Translations under genes and position numbers: made by a program
The notes under the pieces: generated by a model
What the model was told of the DNA's origin: nothing
Databases searched by the model: none
Seen by the model: only the letters and a program-made list of their open reading frames with translations
Shown: positions 26,666 to 34,685 of the stretch, one piece after another
Layout: every line of letters starts with the position of its first letter
Numbering within the stretch: position 1 is the stretch's first letter
Assembly: GCA_904501985.1 (NCBI GenBank)
Contig: CAJGCT010000003.1
Coordinates: 1 to 64,000 of the forward strand
Source of the DNA: an uncultured Clostridia bacterium
GTDB taxonomy: Bacteria; Bacillota; Clostridia; Oscillospirales; CAG-272
Direction: 5' to 3'
DNA length: 64,000 nucleotides

Positions 26666-26694
26666 GCATATTTTTGTACTTGATGTAATATAAA
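26666..26694 (+). promoter_or_regulatory. Weak candidate SigE-type promoter of spoIVA
   Basis: GCATATT fits the SigE -35 consensus; 14 bases later AATATAAA shares only part of the CATACAAT -10 consensus. SigE control of spoIVA is known from Bacillus; the sequence support here is weak. Confidence 0.25.
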
Positions 26695-26727
26695 TATGTC
26701 AGGAATTATCATAAGGAGGATAAGATC

Positions 26728-28206
26728 ATGGCAGATACATCAATTTACAGAGATATTGCCGAGCGGTGCGCCAATACATTTTATCTGGGGGTCATCGGAC
26801 CTGTTCGCACAGGCAAATCCACATTTATCAAGCGGTTTATGGAGGCAATGGTGATACCTGCAATTGCAGACGAGCATGAGCGCGAGCGTGCCAGAGACGA
26901 AATGCCGCAGAGCGCCGCAGGTAAGACCGTAATGACCACTGAGCCGAAATTTGTTCCCGATGAAGCGGTGGAAATAACACTGTCGGACAATGCGGTGATG
27001 AAAGTCAAAATGGTGGACTGCGTGGGGTACATAGTTCCGGACGCCATGGGGCATATCGAGGACGGTCATGCCCGTATGGTGCACACACCCTGGCAGGCTG
27101 AACCGATGCCGTTCGTTGAGGCGGCTGAATACGGTACACGCAAGGTAATAAGCGAGCATTCCACTGTCGGTATGTTGGTTACAACCGACGGCACTATCGG
27201 CGAGATCCCGCGCGAGAATTACGTTGCGGCAGAGGAGCGTGTAGTCAAGGAGCTTCGCGAGGCAGGGAAACCCTTTGCCATTATTCTGAACTCCGCCGCA
27301 CCTGAGAGCGACGGCTCTATTAAGCTTGCTTATGAGCTTGAAGAAAAGTATGGGGCACCCGTTGCGCTTGTAAACTGTCTGCGCCTTGACGGTGACGACA
27401 TACGTCATATTCTTGAGCTGATACTCATGGAATTCCCTGTCTGTGAGGTGAAGGTAAAGCTTCCCGAATGGACGAATGCGCTGGAGAGCACTCATCCTCT
27501 GCGTATCGCCCTTGATGAGTTTGTTATGGAACGTGCCGCCCGTATTTTCAAGATAGGCGAGATAAATGACGTATTTTCCGAGCCTTGTGAGAACGAATAT
27601 GTTAAATGCATACGGGCGGATAAGATCGATCTCGGAAAGGGAACGGCGGAGCTATCGCTTGAGGTTGCCGACGGGCTGTATTACAAAATTATCAGTGAGA
27701 TGTGCGGATTCGATATTTCAAGCGAAGAGAAGCTTATAACGCTTCTTCGTGAGCTTTCCGTGATGAAAGAGAAGTACGACAGGGTGTCACAGGCACTTGC
27801 GGATGTAAACGAAAAGGGATATGGAATAGTTATGCCGGAGATCGGTGATCTGCGGCTTGAAGAGCCTGAAATCGTTAAGCAGTCGGGAAGCTACGGCGTG
27901 CGGCTTCGGGCGTCAGCACCCAGTGTTCATATGATAAAGGCGAATATCGAAACCGAGATAAATCCCGTGGTTGGCACGGAACAGCAGTCCGAGGAGCTTG
28001 TAAAGTTTATGCTGAAGGAGTTTGAGGAGGACCCAAGAAAGATATGGGAATCCAATATGTTCGGCAAAACTCTGTACCAGCTTGTGAACGAGGGCCTTCA
28101 TACAAAGCTTGGACATATGCCTGAGGACGCGCGCGCAAAGCTTTCGGAGACCTTGGGGCGTATTATCAACGAGGGAAGCGGCGGACTTATCTGCATAATT
28201 CTGTAG
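26728..28206 (+). CDS. spoIVA: Stage IV sporulation protein A (spore-coat ATPase)
   Basis: A 492-residue cytoskeletal ATPase that polymerises on the forespore surface as the base of the coat. Walker A is GPVRTGKST (residues 24-32); the switch-type motifs in KMVDCVGY and TTDGTIGEIPRENY, and the conserved C-terminal end (SGGLICIIL), match the family at full length. A strong AAGGAGG site supports the start. Its presence shows the organism carries endospore genes. It is transcribed alone. Confidence 0.97.
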   Translation: MADTSIYRDIAERCANTFYLGVIGPVRTGKSTFIKRFMEAMVIPAIADEHERERARDEMPQSAAGKTVMTTEPKFVPDEAVEITLSDNAVMKVKMVDCVGYIVPDAMGHIEDGHARMVHTPWQAEPMPFVEAAEYGTRKVISEHSTVGMLVTTDGTIGEIPRENYVAAEERVVKELREAGKPFAIILNSAAPESDGSIKLAYELEEKYGAPVALVNCLRLDGDDIRHILELILMEFPVCEVKVKLPEWTNALESTHPLRIALDEFVMERAARIFKIGEINDVFSEPCENEYVKCIRADKIDLGKGTAELSLEVADGLYYKIISEMCGFDISSEEKLITLLRELSVMKEKYDRVSQALADVNEKGYGIVMPEIGDLRLEEPEIVKQSGSYGVRLRASAPSVHMIKANIETEINPVVGTEQQSEELVKFMLKEFEEDPRKIWESNMFGKTLYQLVNEGLHTKLGHMPEDARAKLSETLGRIINEGSGGLICIIL

Positions 28207-28375
28207 AATGATGATTTGAGCCGCTGCGGTTATTTGTTCTCCTGACATAGTTTTTGCGTTTTGTCTCTGATTTATGACAAGGTAAAAAAGCAGTTGATAG
28301 CATATCTGCGGAGCCATCCTGTTATCACTTGATTAAAAATCTAATATTACATCCATATAAAGGGTGGATTTTTTC

Positions 28376-28404
28376 TTGACAAATTCCGATTTCTATAGTA
28401 TGAT
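28376..28404 (+). promoter_or_regulatory. Promoter of uxuA
   Basis: TTGACA, 17-base spacer, TATGAT, 31 bases before the start codon. Confidence 0.88.
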
Positions 28405-28420
28405 TATAGTACCATCTATA
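28405..28420. promoter_or_regulatory. Candidate operator of uxuA
   Basis: TATAG-TACCAT-CTATA is an inverted repeat immediately after the -10 box, over the expected transcription start: a position typical of GntR- or LacI-type repression of hexuronate genes. No regulator gene is adjacent. Confidence 0.45.
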
Positions 28421-28435
28421 GAAGGAGGTTTTACC

Positions 28436-29491
28436 ATGAAGGAAATGAAAATGACATTCCGACATTACGGTGACGGCGATCCCATAAGTCTTGAGTATAT
28501 CTCACAGATTCCGGGCATGAGCGGCATCGTGTCGGCTGTTTACGATGTGCCCCCCGGAAAAGAGTGGAGTGCAGAGAGCATTGCCAAGATCAAATCCTCC
28601 GCAAATGCTCATGGCCTTGCATTTGAGGTAGTCGAGAGTGTTCCCGTACATGAGGATATCAAGCTCGGCAAACCGTCCCGTGACGAGTACATCGAGGTTT
28701 ATCGCCGCAATATCAAGAAGCTTGCAGATGCAGGCGTTAAGGTTATCTGCTATAACTTTATGCCCGTGTTCGACTGGCTTCGCTCTGACCTTTCCCATAA
28801 GAATCCCGACGGCTCCACCTGCCTTATCTACCGCGATGCGGAGGTTCTGGCAATGGATCCCAACACCAAAAAGCTGTCTCTCCCCGGCTGGGATGAGAGC
28901 TATACTCAGGACGGTCTTCGTGCACTGCTTGCAGAGTACAAGTCTGTTGACGAGGAGAAGCTTTGGGAGAATATGCGCTACTTCCTTAACGGAATTATTC
29001 CCGTATGTGAGGAGAGCGGAATCAAAATGGCTATCCATCCGGACGATCCGCCGTGGGGTATTTTCGGTCTGCCCAGAGTTATCACCAACGCAAAGAATCT
29101 TGAGCGCTTCTGCAACCTTGTTGACAGCGAGTGCAACGGTCTTACCCTTTGCACCGGCTCTCTCGGCGTAGATCCTGCAAACAATGTTGTTGATATGATC
29201 CGCCATTTCGGAGCTAAGCGCCGCATTCACTTCCTCCACGCACGCAATATCAAGATCACCGGTCCCCGTGACTTTAACGAAACAGGTCATCTCAGTGAGA
29301 ACGGTTCTCTTGATATGTACGACGTACTTAAGGCGGCTTGGGATGTGGATTTCGACGGCTACATACGTCCCGACCACGGACGCATGATCTGGGGCGAGAC
29401 AGGCAAGCCCGGTTACGGTCTTTACGACCGTGCTCTCGGTGCTGTATATCTTAACGGTATCTGGGAAGCTATTAACAAAGAGAACAAGTAA
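28436..29491 (+). CDS. uxuA: Mannonate dehydratase
   Basis: A 351-residue enzyme of glucuronate breakdown that converts D-mannonate to 2-keto-3-deoxygluconate. The TIM-barrel family signature is clear: [23 protein letters not shown] at the N-terminus, [35 protein letters not shown] and [20 protein letters not shown] precedes ATG 28436; the in-frame ATG at 28364 lies upstream of the promoter and is discounted. No other uronate genes (uxaC, kdgK, kdgA) are in the window, so the pathway is scattered here. Confidence 0.96.
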   Translation: MKEMKMTFRHYGDGDPISLEYISQIPGMSGIVSAVYDVPPGKEWSAESIAKIKSSANAHGLAFEVVESVPVHEDIKLGKPSRDEYIEVYRRNIKKLADAGVKVICYNFMPVFDWLRSDLSHKNPDGSTCLIYRDAEVLAMDPNTKKLSLPGWDESYTQDGLRALLAEYKSVDEEKLWENMRYFLNGIIPVCEESGIKMAIHPDDPPWGIFGLPRVITNAKNLERFCNLVDSECNGLTLCTGSLGVDPANNVVDMIRHFGAKRRIHFLHARNIKITGPRDFNETGHLSENGSLDMYDVLKAAWDVDFDGYIRPDHGRMIWGETGKPGYGLYDRALGAVYLNGIWEAINKENK

Positions 29492-29494
29492 AAC

Positions 29495-29531
29495 AAAAAA
29501 TTTGCACTTCACATGAAGTGCAAATTTTTTT
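29495..29531. terminator. Bidirectional terminator between uxuA and hom
   Basis: AAATTTGCACTTC pairs with GAAGTGCAAATTT (loop ACAT) with A/T runs on both sides, serving the two convergent genes. Confidence 0.93.
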
Positions 29532-29543
29532 ATCTTTATAATC

Positions 29544-30737
29544 TTAGAGTACGCGCATTGCGGTGAATTTCTCGCTGAGTGTCACACCAATCTCAAGGAG
29601 GCTGACTTCGCCTGTTACCACTGCGTAGCAGTCCTCGCTGTCCTCGATAACCTCTGCATCAAGCATACACAGGCAGTGATTCGGCTTCTTGTCAAAGCGC
29701 AGATACCACCGGGATTTAAGCTTGTCTGCCGGAAGTATTTCATCGTCTGACAGACGCTCCCATACAGGTACATTGTGTGTCGGATGAGTGAGGAAGGTGG
29801 CAATTTCAATAATATCCGAAACAACCGCGCTTGCTGTGGGAAGCTTGCCTGCACCGCGTCCGTAGAACATTACGTCGCCGATTGCGTTGCCGTTTACAAG
29901 CACACCGTTGTATACGTCACCGATGCCCGAAAGGGGATTTGAGTGACGCACAAGAGTAGGAGATACACAGGCACTTATCTTGTCGCCCACGCGCACTGCC
30001 TTTCCGATAAGCTTGATGGACGCACCGAATTTCGCCGCATTGGCTACATCGCGGAGAGTTACATTTCGAATACCCTCGGTCTGCACCTTATCCGGTGGAA
30101 CAAGCTTGCCGAAAGCCATAGCAGAGAGAATGGATATTTTGCGGCAGGTGTCAATGCCGTCAACGTCAGCCGAAGGATCGCGCTCGGCATAGCCCTTTTC
30201 CTGCGCTTCTGCCAGAGCAGTACCGAAGTCCTTGTTTTCGTTTATCATCTGGGTGAGGATATAGTTGGTAGTGCCGTTCAGGATACCGTTGACCTCTGTT
30301 ATATCATTTGCGGTGAGGCAGTTGCCGATAGGATGAATAACAGGAATGCCTCCGCCAACACTTGCCTCGAAAAGATAGCGCACATTGTTCTCGGATGCGA
30401 TCTTCAAAAGCTCCGGACCGAAGTTTGCCACAACTTCTTTATTTGAGGTGACAACGCTTTTTCCTGCTTTCATAGCCGCGCTTGAAAATTCAAATGCGGG
30501 ATGAGAGCCTCCCATCAGCTCAGCGCATATGCTGACCTCCGGGTCGTTTAAGATAACATCCACGTCGTGAACGATTTTATCCTTAAAGGGGCTGTCCGGA
30601 AAATCACGCAGGTCAAGGATATATTTTATGTTGATGTCGTCACCTACACGTTCCGAAATAAGCTTGGCGTTTTGCGTGAGGACCTCGGCGGTGCCGCTTC
30701 CGACAACACCAAATCCGAAAATTGCTACATTTATCAT
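29544..30737 (-). CDS. hom: Homoserine dehydrogenase
   Basis: A 397-residue NAD(P)-dependent enzyme that reduces aspartate semialdehyde to homoserine for threonine and methionine synthesis. The Rossmann loop is IFGFGVVGSG; the catalytic region has VNGILNGTTNYIL, the AERDPSADVDGIDTCRKISIL stretch and the conserved Lys in PPDKV. The last ~70 residues are shorter than a typical ACT domain, so allosteric control by threonine may be reduced. It is transcribed alone. Confidence 0.95.
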   Translation of the reverse strand: MINVAIFGFGVVGSGTAEVLTQNAKLISERVGDDINIKYILDLRDFPDSPFKDKIVHDVDVILNDPEVSICAELMGGSHPAFEFSSAAMKAGKSVVTSNKEVVANFGPELLKIASENNVRYLFEASVGGGIPVIHPIGNCLTANDITEVNGILNGTTNYILTQMINENKDFGTALAEAQEKGYAERDPSADVDGIDTCRKISILSAMAFGKLVPPDKVQTEGIRNVTLRDVANAAKFGASIKLIGKAVRVGDKISACVSPTLVRHSNPLSGIGDVYNGVLVNGNAIGDVMFYGRGAGKLPTASAVVSDIIEIATFLTHPTHNVPVWERLSDDEILPADKLKSRWYLRFDKKPNHCLCMLDAEVIEDSEDCYAVVTGEVSLLEIGVTLSEKFTAMRVL

Positions 30738-30773
30738 AGTCGTTTTCCTTTGTACAAAATTGAATATGTCCTA

Positions 30774-30802
30774 ATTATACCACATACAGTGCTGTAATGC
30801 AA
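30774..30802 (-). promoter_or_regulatory. Promoter of hom
   Basis: Minus-strand TTGCAT, 17-base spacer, TATAAT, 36 bases upstream of the start. Confidence 0.85.
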
Positions 30803-30825
30803 TAAAAACACGTAAATTTTGCGTA

Positions 30826-32259
30826 TCAGCTGAAATACCGCAGAACGGTTTTTATTAACGAATAGTTGTCATCAAAGGGAGGGTAACGCAGAGGATTGAG
30901 GTCAAGGCTTGTGGCTTTGAGCACCGAGGATATGGTGCTGAAGGTATCAAAACCTGCCTTGCCGTGATAGCGACCCATCCCGCTCTCCCCGACACCGCCG
31001 AAGGGAAGGTTGGGGTTAGCCATCTGGAGAAGTGTGTCGTTGACGCATCCGCAGCCGTAATCGAGATTTGTCATAACGTTTCTCTGCATGGCTCTGCTTC
31101 TTGTAAAGAGATACAGTGCCAGCGGTTTTGGGTGCTTGCGTATGGTGTTGATGACTACATTTATATCGCTGAATTCAAATACGGGAAGTATCGGACCGAA
31201 AATCTCCTCGGAGAGCAGTTTGCTGTCCTTGTCTATCTCTTCCATAAGAGTAAGTGCGATACGACCTGTTGCCTCATTTGTATCACCGCCAAGGATGACC
31301 TTGCCGTCGTCAAGGTATCCGCGCAGACGGTCGAAATGCATACGGTTGACGATTCTTGGATAATAACTGTTCTCGCATGGCTCGTCAGTGCAGTATTTGT
31401 TGTGATATTCCTTTATATAGCCCAGCAGCTCGTCTTTTACAGAGCTTTCAACGAAAAGATAGTCGGGAGCAATGTTGGTTTGACCTGCATTTATAAGCTT
31501 TCCGCACACAATGCGGCGTGCCGCAAGACGGAGGTTTGCTGTTTTGTCAACGATACACGGACTTTTTCCGCCAAGCTCAAGCACCACGGGTGTAAGCTGA
31601 GCCGCTGCCGCTTTCATTACGATGCGTGCCACCGCGGCGCCACCTGTATAGAATACAAGACCAAAGGGCTCGCGGCGGATAGCCTTTATGGCTTCAAAGC
31701 TGTCCATATATGCCGCGATATATTCACGGTCGAAATATTTGAATATCAGGTCGCAAAGCAGACGGCTGGTGTTGGGAGCGTGCTCCGACAGCTTTAGGAT
31801 GGTGCAGTTGCCTGCGGCAATTGATGATATCAGCGGTATCATTGCCATCTGGAAGGGATAGTTCCACGGCGAGAAGATCATAACAAGTCCGCGAGGATGC
31901 GGTATCTTGCAGCTGGTGGAGGGGAACATATAGAAGGGTGTTGGAACACTTCTGGGTGCGCTCCACGCACGAAGATGGCGGATGGCGTGATTTATCTCCT
32001 GCTCAACCATGCCGATTTCTGTAAGATAGGCTTCTCCGTAGGATTTTCCGAGATCTGCCCGAAGTGCTTCAAGTATGAGCCCCTCGTTGTCTCTTATCAT
32101 TATTTTAAGGTTTATAAGCAGCTGACGGCGGAATTTGATATCGCGGGTCTTTCCCGTAGCGAAAAATTCGCGCTGTGCGGTGATGATATCGCGAAGATCT
32201 GCCGCTATTTCATTCACATCGGACTGCTTGCCTTTTTTGCTGTTATCTTGTATGCTCAT
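30826..32259 (-). CDS. Class 3-type aldehyde dehydrogenase with Asn at the catalytic Cys position
   Basis: A 477-residue ALDH3/YwdH-like protein. The cofactor-binding block (GLVMIFSPWNYPFQMAMIPLI), the general-base Glu228 in LELGGKSP, the EEIFGPILPVFEF motif and the C-terminal NPNLPFGGVGESGMGRYHGK block are intact. The nucleophile motif, normally GQTCIAPDY, reads GQTNIAPDY: the codon at 31474-31476 is AAC, so Asn262 replaces the Cys. The enzyme should not perform normal thiohemiacetal chemistry. It could be catalytically dead, or the base could be an assembly error. ATG 32259 has a GGAGG site; the longer frame does not. Confidence 0.88.
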   Translation of the reverse strand: MSIQDNSKKGKQSDVNEIAADLRDIITAQREFFATGKTRDIKFRRQLLINLKIMIRDNEGLILEALRADLGKSYGEAYLTEIGMVEQEINHAIRHLRAWSAPRSVPTPFYMFPSTSCKIPHPRGLVMIFSPWNYPFQMAMIPLISSIAAGNCTILKLSEHAPNTSRLLCDLIFKYFDREYIAAYMDSFEAIKAIRREPFGLVFYTGGAAVARIVMKAAAAQLTPVVLELGGKSPCIVDKTANLRLAARRIVCGKLINAGQTNIAPDYLFVESSVKDELLGYIKEYHNKYCTDEPCENSYYPRIVNRMHFDRLRGYLDDGKVILGGDTNEATGRIALTLMEEIDKDSKLLSEEIFGPILPVFEFSDINVVINTIRKHPKPLALYLFTRSRAMQRNVMTNLDYGCGCVNDTLLQMANPNLPFGGVGESGMGRYHGKAGFDTFSTISSVLKATSLDLNPLRYPPFDDNYSLIKTVLRYFS

Positions 32260-32296
32260 TTGGTCCTCCGATAAAGTAGGATACTTATACATATAT

Positions 32297-32326
32297 ATTA
32301 TATACTATAAATTGTTAATAAAGCAA
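32297..32326 (-). promoter_or_regulatory. Promoter of the aldehyde dehydrogenase gene
   Basis: Minus-strand TTGCTT, 18-base spacer, TATAAT, about 40 bases upstream of the start. Confidence 0.65.
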
Positions 32327-32434
32327 CCCCAAATGCAATATTTGTTAGAAAAAAGTAGCGATTTTTTAATTTTAGGCCGCAAAATCCCGATTATTTGCTT
32401 GAATTTCATAATTTTACTTAACATTTATCATCTT

Positions 32435-32462
32435 TTGACTCTATATAGACTTTAAATATAAC
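32435..32462 (+). promoter_or_regulatory. Candidate promoter of the Na/Pi cotransporter gene
   Basis: TTGACT, 16-base spacer, TATAAC. A leader with a long hairpin follows at 32472-32527. Confidence 0.5.
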
Positions 32463-32471
32463 ATTAGGTGG

Positions 32472-32527
32472 TATACTATGCAAAGTAAGCTTCACATGGG
32501 TGAGCTTCACAAGCTGTACATAGTATA
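32472..32527 (+). promoter_or_regulatory. Hairpin leader upstream of the Na/Pi cotransporter gene
   Basis: TATACTATG (32472-32480) pairs with CATAGTATA (32519-32527). Inside the loop AGCTTCACA occurs twice and a second short stem can form. The ribosome-binding site (AAAGGATAGG) lies just after the stem. Confidence 0.45.
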
Positions 32528-32549
32528 AAGTAAAGGATAGGTAAAATTT

Positions 32550-34292
32550 ATGACGATTTTTGATGTGCTTACTCTTATTGGAGGACTGTGTCTGTTCCTC
32601 TTCGGCATGAATGTTATGGGCGAGGGACTTGAGCGCCGTGCGGGAAACGGACTTAAAGCACTGCTCGGAAAGCTGACGGGCAGTAAAATAAAAGGCTTTC
32701 TTACAGGTCTCGGTGTCACAGCCGTAATTCAAAGCTCTTCGGCTACTACCGTAATGGTGGTAGGCTTTGTAAACTCTAAGATAATGACTCTGAAGCAGTC
32801 TATCGGCGTTATTATGGGTGCCAATATAGGTACTACCATTACCGCATGGATACTGAGTCTCGGAGGCATTTCAAGCGATAATATTTTTATAAAGCTTCTT
32901 AAGCCGACCTCTTTTACGCCTGTACTTGCCCTTATTGGTACGGCGTTCCTTATGTTTGCAAAATCCGGCAAGAAAAAGGATGTCGGAACAATACTCCTTG
33001 GATTTGCAACCCTTATGTTCGGTATGGATACCATGTCGTCCGCTGTTTCGGGACTTGCGGATGTGCCTGCGTTCCAAAATATGTTTCTCCTCTTTAAGAA
33101 CCCTATACTCGGTGTCATTGTGGGCGCAGTGCTTACGGGAATAATTCAGTCAAGCTCTGCTTCTGTGGGTATTCTTCAGGCACTTTCATCTACGGGCGCG
33201 GTTTCTTACGCCGCGGCAGTACCGATTATAATGGGTCAGAACATAGGTACCTGTGTGACCGCACTTCTGTCTTGTGTGGGTGCCAACAAAAACGCGAAGC
33301 GTGCGGCAGTGATACATCTGTCATTTAACGTTATCGGCACTGTTATATGGCTTTCCGTCTTCAGTATAATATCCGCGGTTTTCCGTCCTGCCATACTTGA
33401 TATGTCTGCCGACTATCTCGGTATTGCCGTGGCACATTCTGTGTTCAATATCCTGTGTACGGCTTTGCTTCTTCCTATGTCGTCCGTGCTTGAAAAAATC
33501 GCTTATAAAATTGTTCCGGAGGATGGCGAGAAAGAAACTACTGTTATACTTGATGAAAGACTTCTTGCGGCTCCTACCGTTGCACTTGCAGAGAGCAGCA
33601 GTCTTACCTGCAAAATGGCGCACTTGGCTGTTGACGGCTTTAAGTCAAGCCTTACTCTCATCGGTGAGTACAGTGCGGAGACGGCGGAAAATATCCGTCG
33701 GCTTGAAAACGAGACTGACCGATACGAAGATATACTCGGAACATATCTTACAAAGATATCAAGTCATCAGATAGGTGACGAGGACAGCACGGAGGTCTCA
33801 AAGCTGCTTAAGGTGATAGGTGATTTTGAGCGTATTTCCGACCACAGCGTAAATATTCTTGAATCTGTGGAAGAGCTGAGGGAAAAAGGCATCGAATTTT
33901 CCGACAGTGCAAAGGCAGAGCTTGGAATACTGTCTGCGGCACTTTCCGAAATACTTGACATGACACTTGATTCATTTAAGAATAATGACGTTGATATGGC
34001 GTATCATGTTGAGCCGCTTGAGCAGGTTATTGACCGTCTTAAGGAAAAGCTGCGTGACAGTCACATAATCAGACTCAGAAGCGGCGACTGCACGGTTGAA
34101 GCCGGATTTATCTGGGCGGATCTTCTTACAAATCTCGGCAGAACGTCGGATCATTGTTCAAACGTCGCAGGATGCATAATAGATGCAAGAAACAGCAATA
34201 TGAATCTTCACGAGTCTCTTCGCGAGATAAAGGCAGGCAGTCCGGAGTTCAAGGCGAGCTACGAGGCATATGCGGCAAAGTATTCCCTGTAA
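32550..34292 (+). CDS. Na/Pi cotransporter family protein with PhoU-like domain
   Basis: A 580-residue NptA/PNaS-type membrane protein. Two inverted repeats carry the diagnostic QSSSA motifs (Q61 and Q200) with the GANIGTT and GQNIGTC partner motifs; about eight transmembrane helices end near residue 310. The C-terminal cytoplasmic part (about 345-560) is an all-helical PhoU-like domain with ERISDHSVNI and GRTSDHCSNVAG. It would couple sodium to phosphate movement, but the ion direction is not established for bacterial members. Confidence 0.92.
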   Translation: MTIFDVLTLIGGLCLFLFGMNVMGEGLERRAGNGLKALLGKLTGSKIKGFLTGLGVTAVIQSSSATTVMVVGFVNSKIMTLKQSIGVIMGANIGTTITAWILSLGGISSDNIFIKLLKPTSFTPVLALIGTAFLMFAKSGKKKDVGTILLGFATLMFGMDTMSSAVSGLADVPAFQNMFLLFKNPILGVIVGAVLTGIIQSSSASVGILQALSSTGAVSYAAAVPIIMGQNIGTCVTALLSCVGANKNAKRAAVIHLSFNVIGTVIWLSVFSIISAVFRPAILDMSADYLGIAVAHSVFNILCTALLLPMSSVLEKIAYKIVPEDGEKETTVILDERLLAAPTVALAESSSLTCKMAHLAVDGFKSSLTLIGEYSAETAENIRRLENETDRYEDILGTYLTKISSHQIGDEDSTEVSKLLKVIGDFERISDHSVNILESVEELREKGIEFSDSAKAELGILSAALSEILDMTLDSFKNNDVDMAYHVEPLEQVIDRLKEKLRDSHIIRLRSGDCTVEAGFIWADLLTNLGRTSDHCSNVAGCIIDARNSNMNLHESLREIKAGSPEFKASYEAYAAKYSL

Positions 34293-34328
34293 AATTGGCG
34301 AGGGAGCGCACATAATGTGAAAAAACAC

Positions 34329-34357
34329 TTGACAAACAGGTTGCTCAGGTGTATAAT
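34329..34357 (+). promoter_or_regulatory. Promoter of thrS
   Basis: TTGACA, 17-base spacer, TATAAT: consensus. Transcription starts near 34364, giving a leader of about 320 bases. Confidence 0.9.
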
Positions 34358-34363
34358 GTAGTG

Positions 34364-34649
34364 TGTAAAAGCCGAATGGATTCAACCGACAAAGCGCGTT
34401 TTCAGAGAGAGTCTCATAGCTGTGAGAGACTTAACGTGTCATCGGATATGAGACCGCCGTTCAGCAGATGCTTTCTGTTTAGCAGATGCTTTCTGCTATA
34501 GGCTCCGCGCAGGAAATGGCGCGGCGGGTGACGCCGTTATACGCCAAAGCGGTAAATGCCGCAGTACAGAGTGAAAAGATCGGGTGGAACCGTGAAGTAT
34601 TTCTTCACCCCGAAGGTATGATTTTATTATTATGCCTCGGGGTGTTTTT
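34364..34649 (+). promoter_or_regulatory. T-box leader of thrS (tRNA-Thr sensing)
   Basis: The conserved T-box sequence GGGTGGAACCGTG lies at 34582-34594, followed by a terminator whose 5' arm overlaps the antiterminator region. Uncharged tRNA-Thr would pair with the leader and allow read-through into thrS. A candidate Thr specifier ACC is at 34453-34455, but the stem I fold has not been computed. A 15-base block (AGCAGATGCTTTCTG) is duplicated at 34463-34477 and 34481-34495. Confidence 0.85.
34606..34649 (+). terminator. T-box-controlled terminator of thrS
   Basis: CACCCCGA (34606-34613) pairs with TCGGGGTG (34637-34644), extended by GG/CC pairs across a bulge, and ends in five T residues. 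Confidence 0.85.
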
Positions 34650-34685
34650 GTTTCCCTGAGGAGATGAAAGGAATGGTATTTTATT

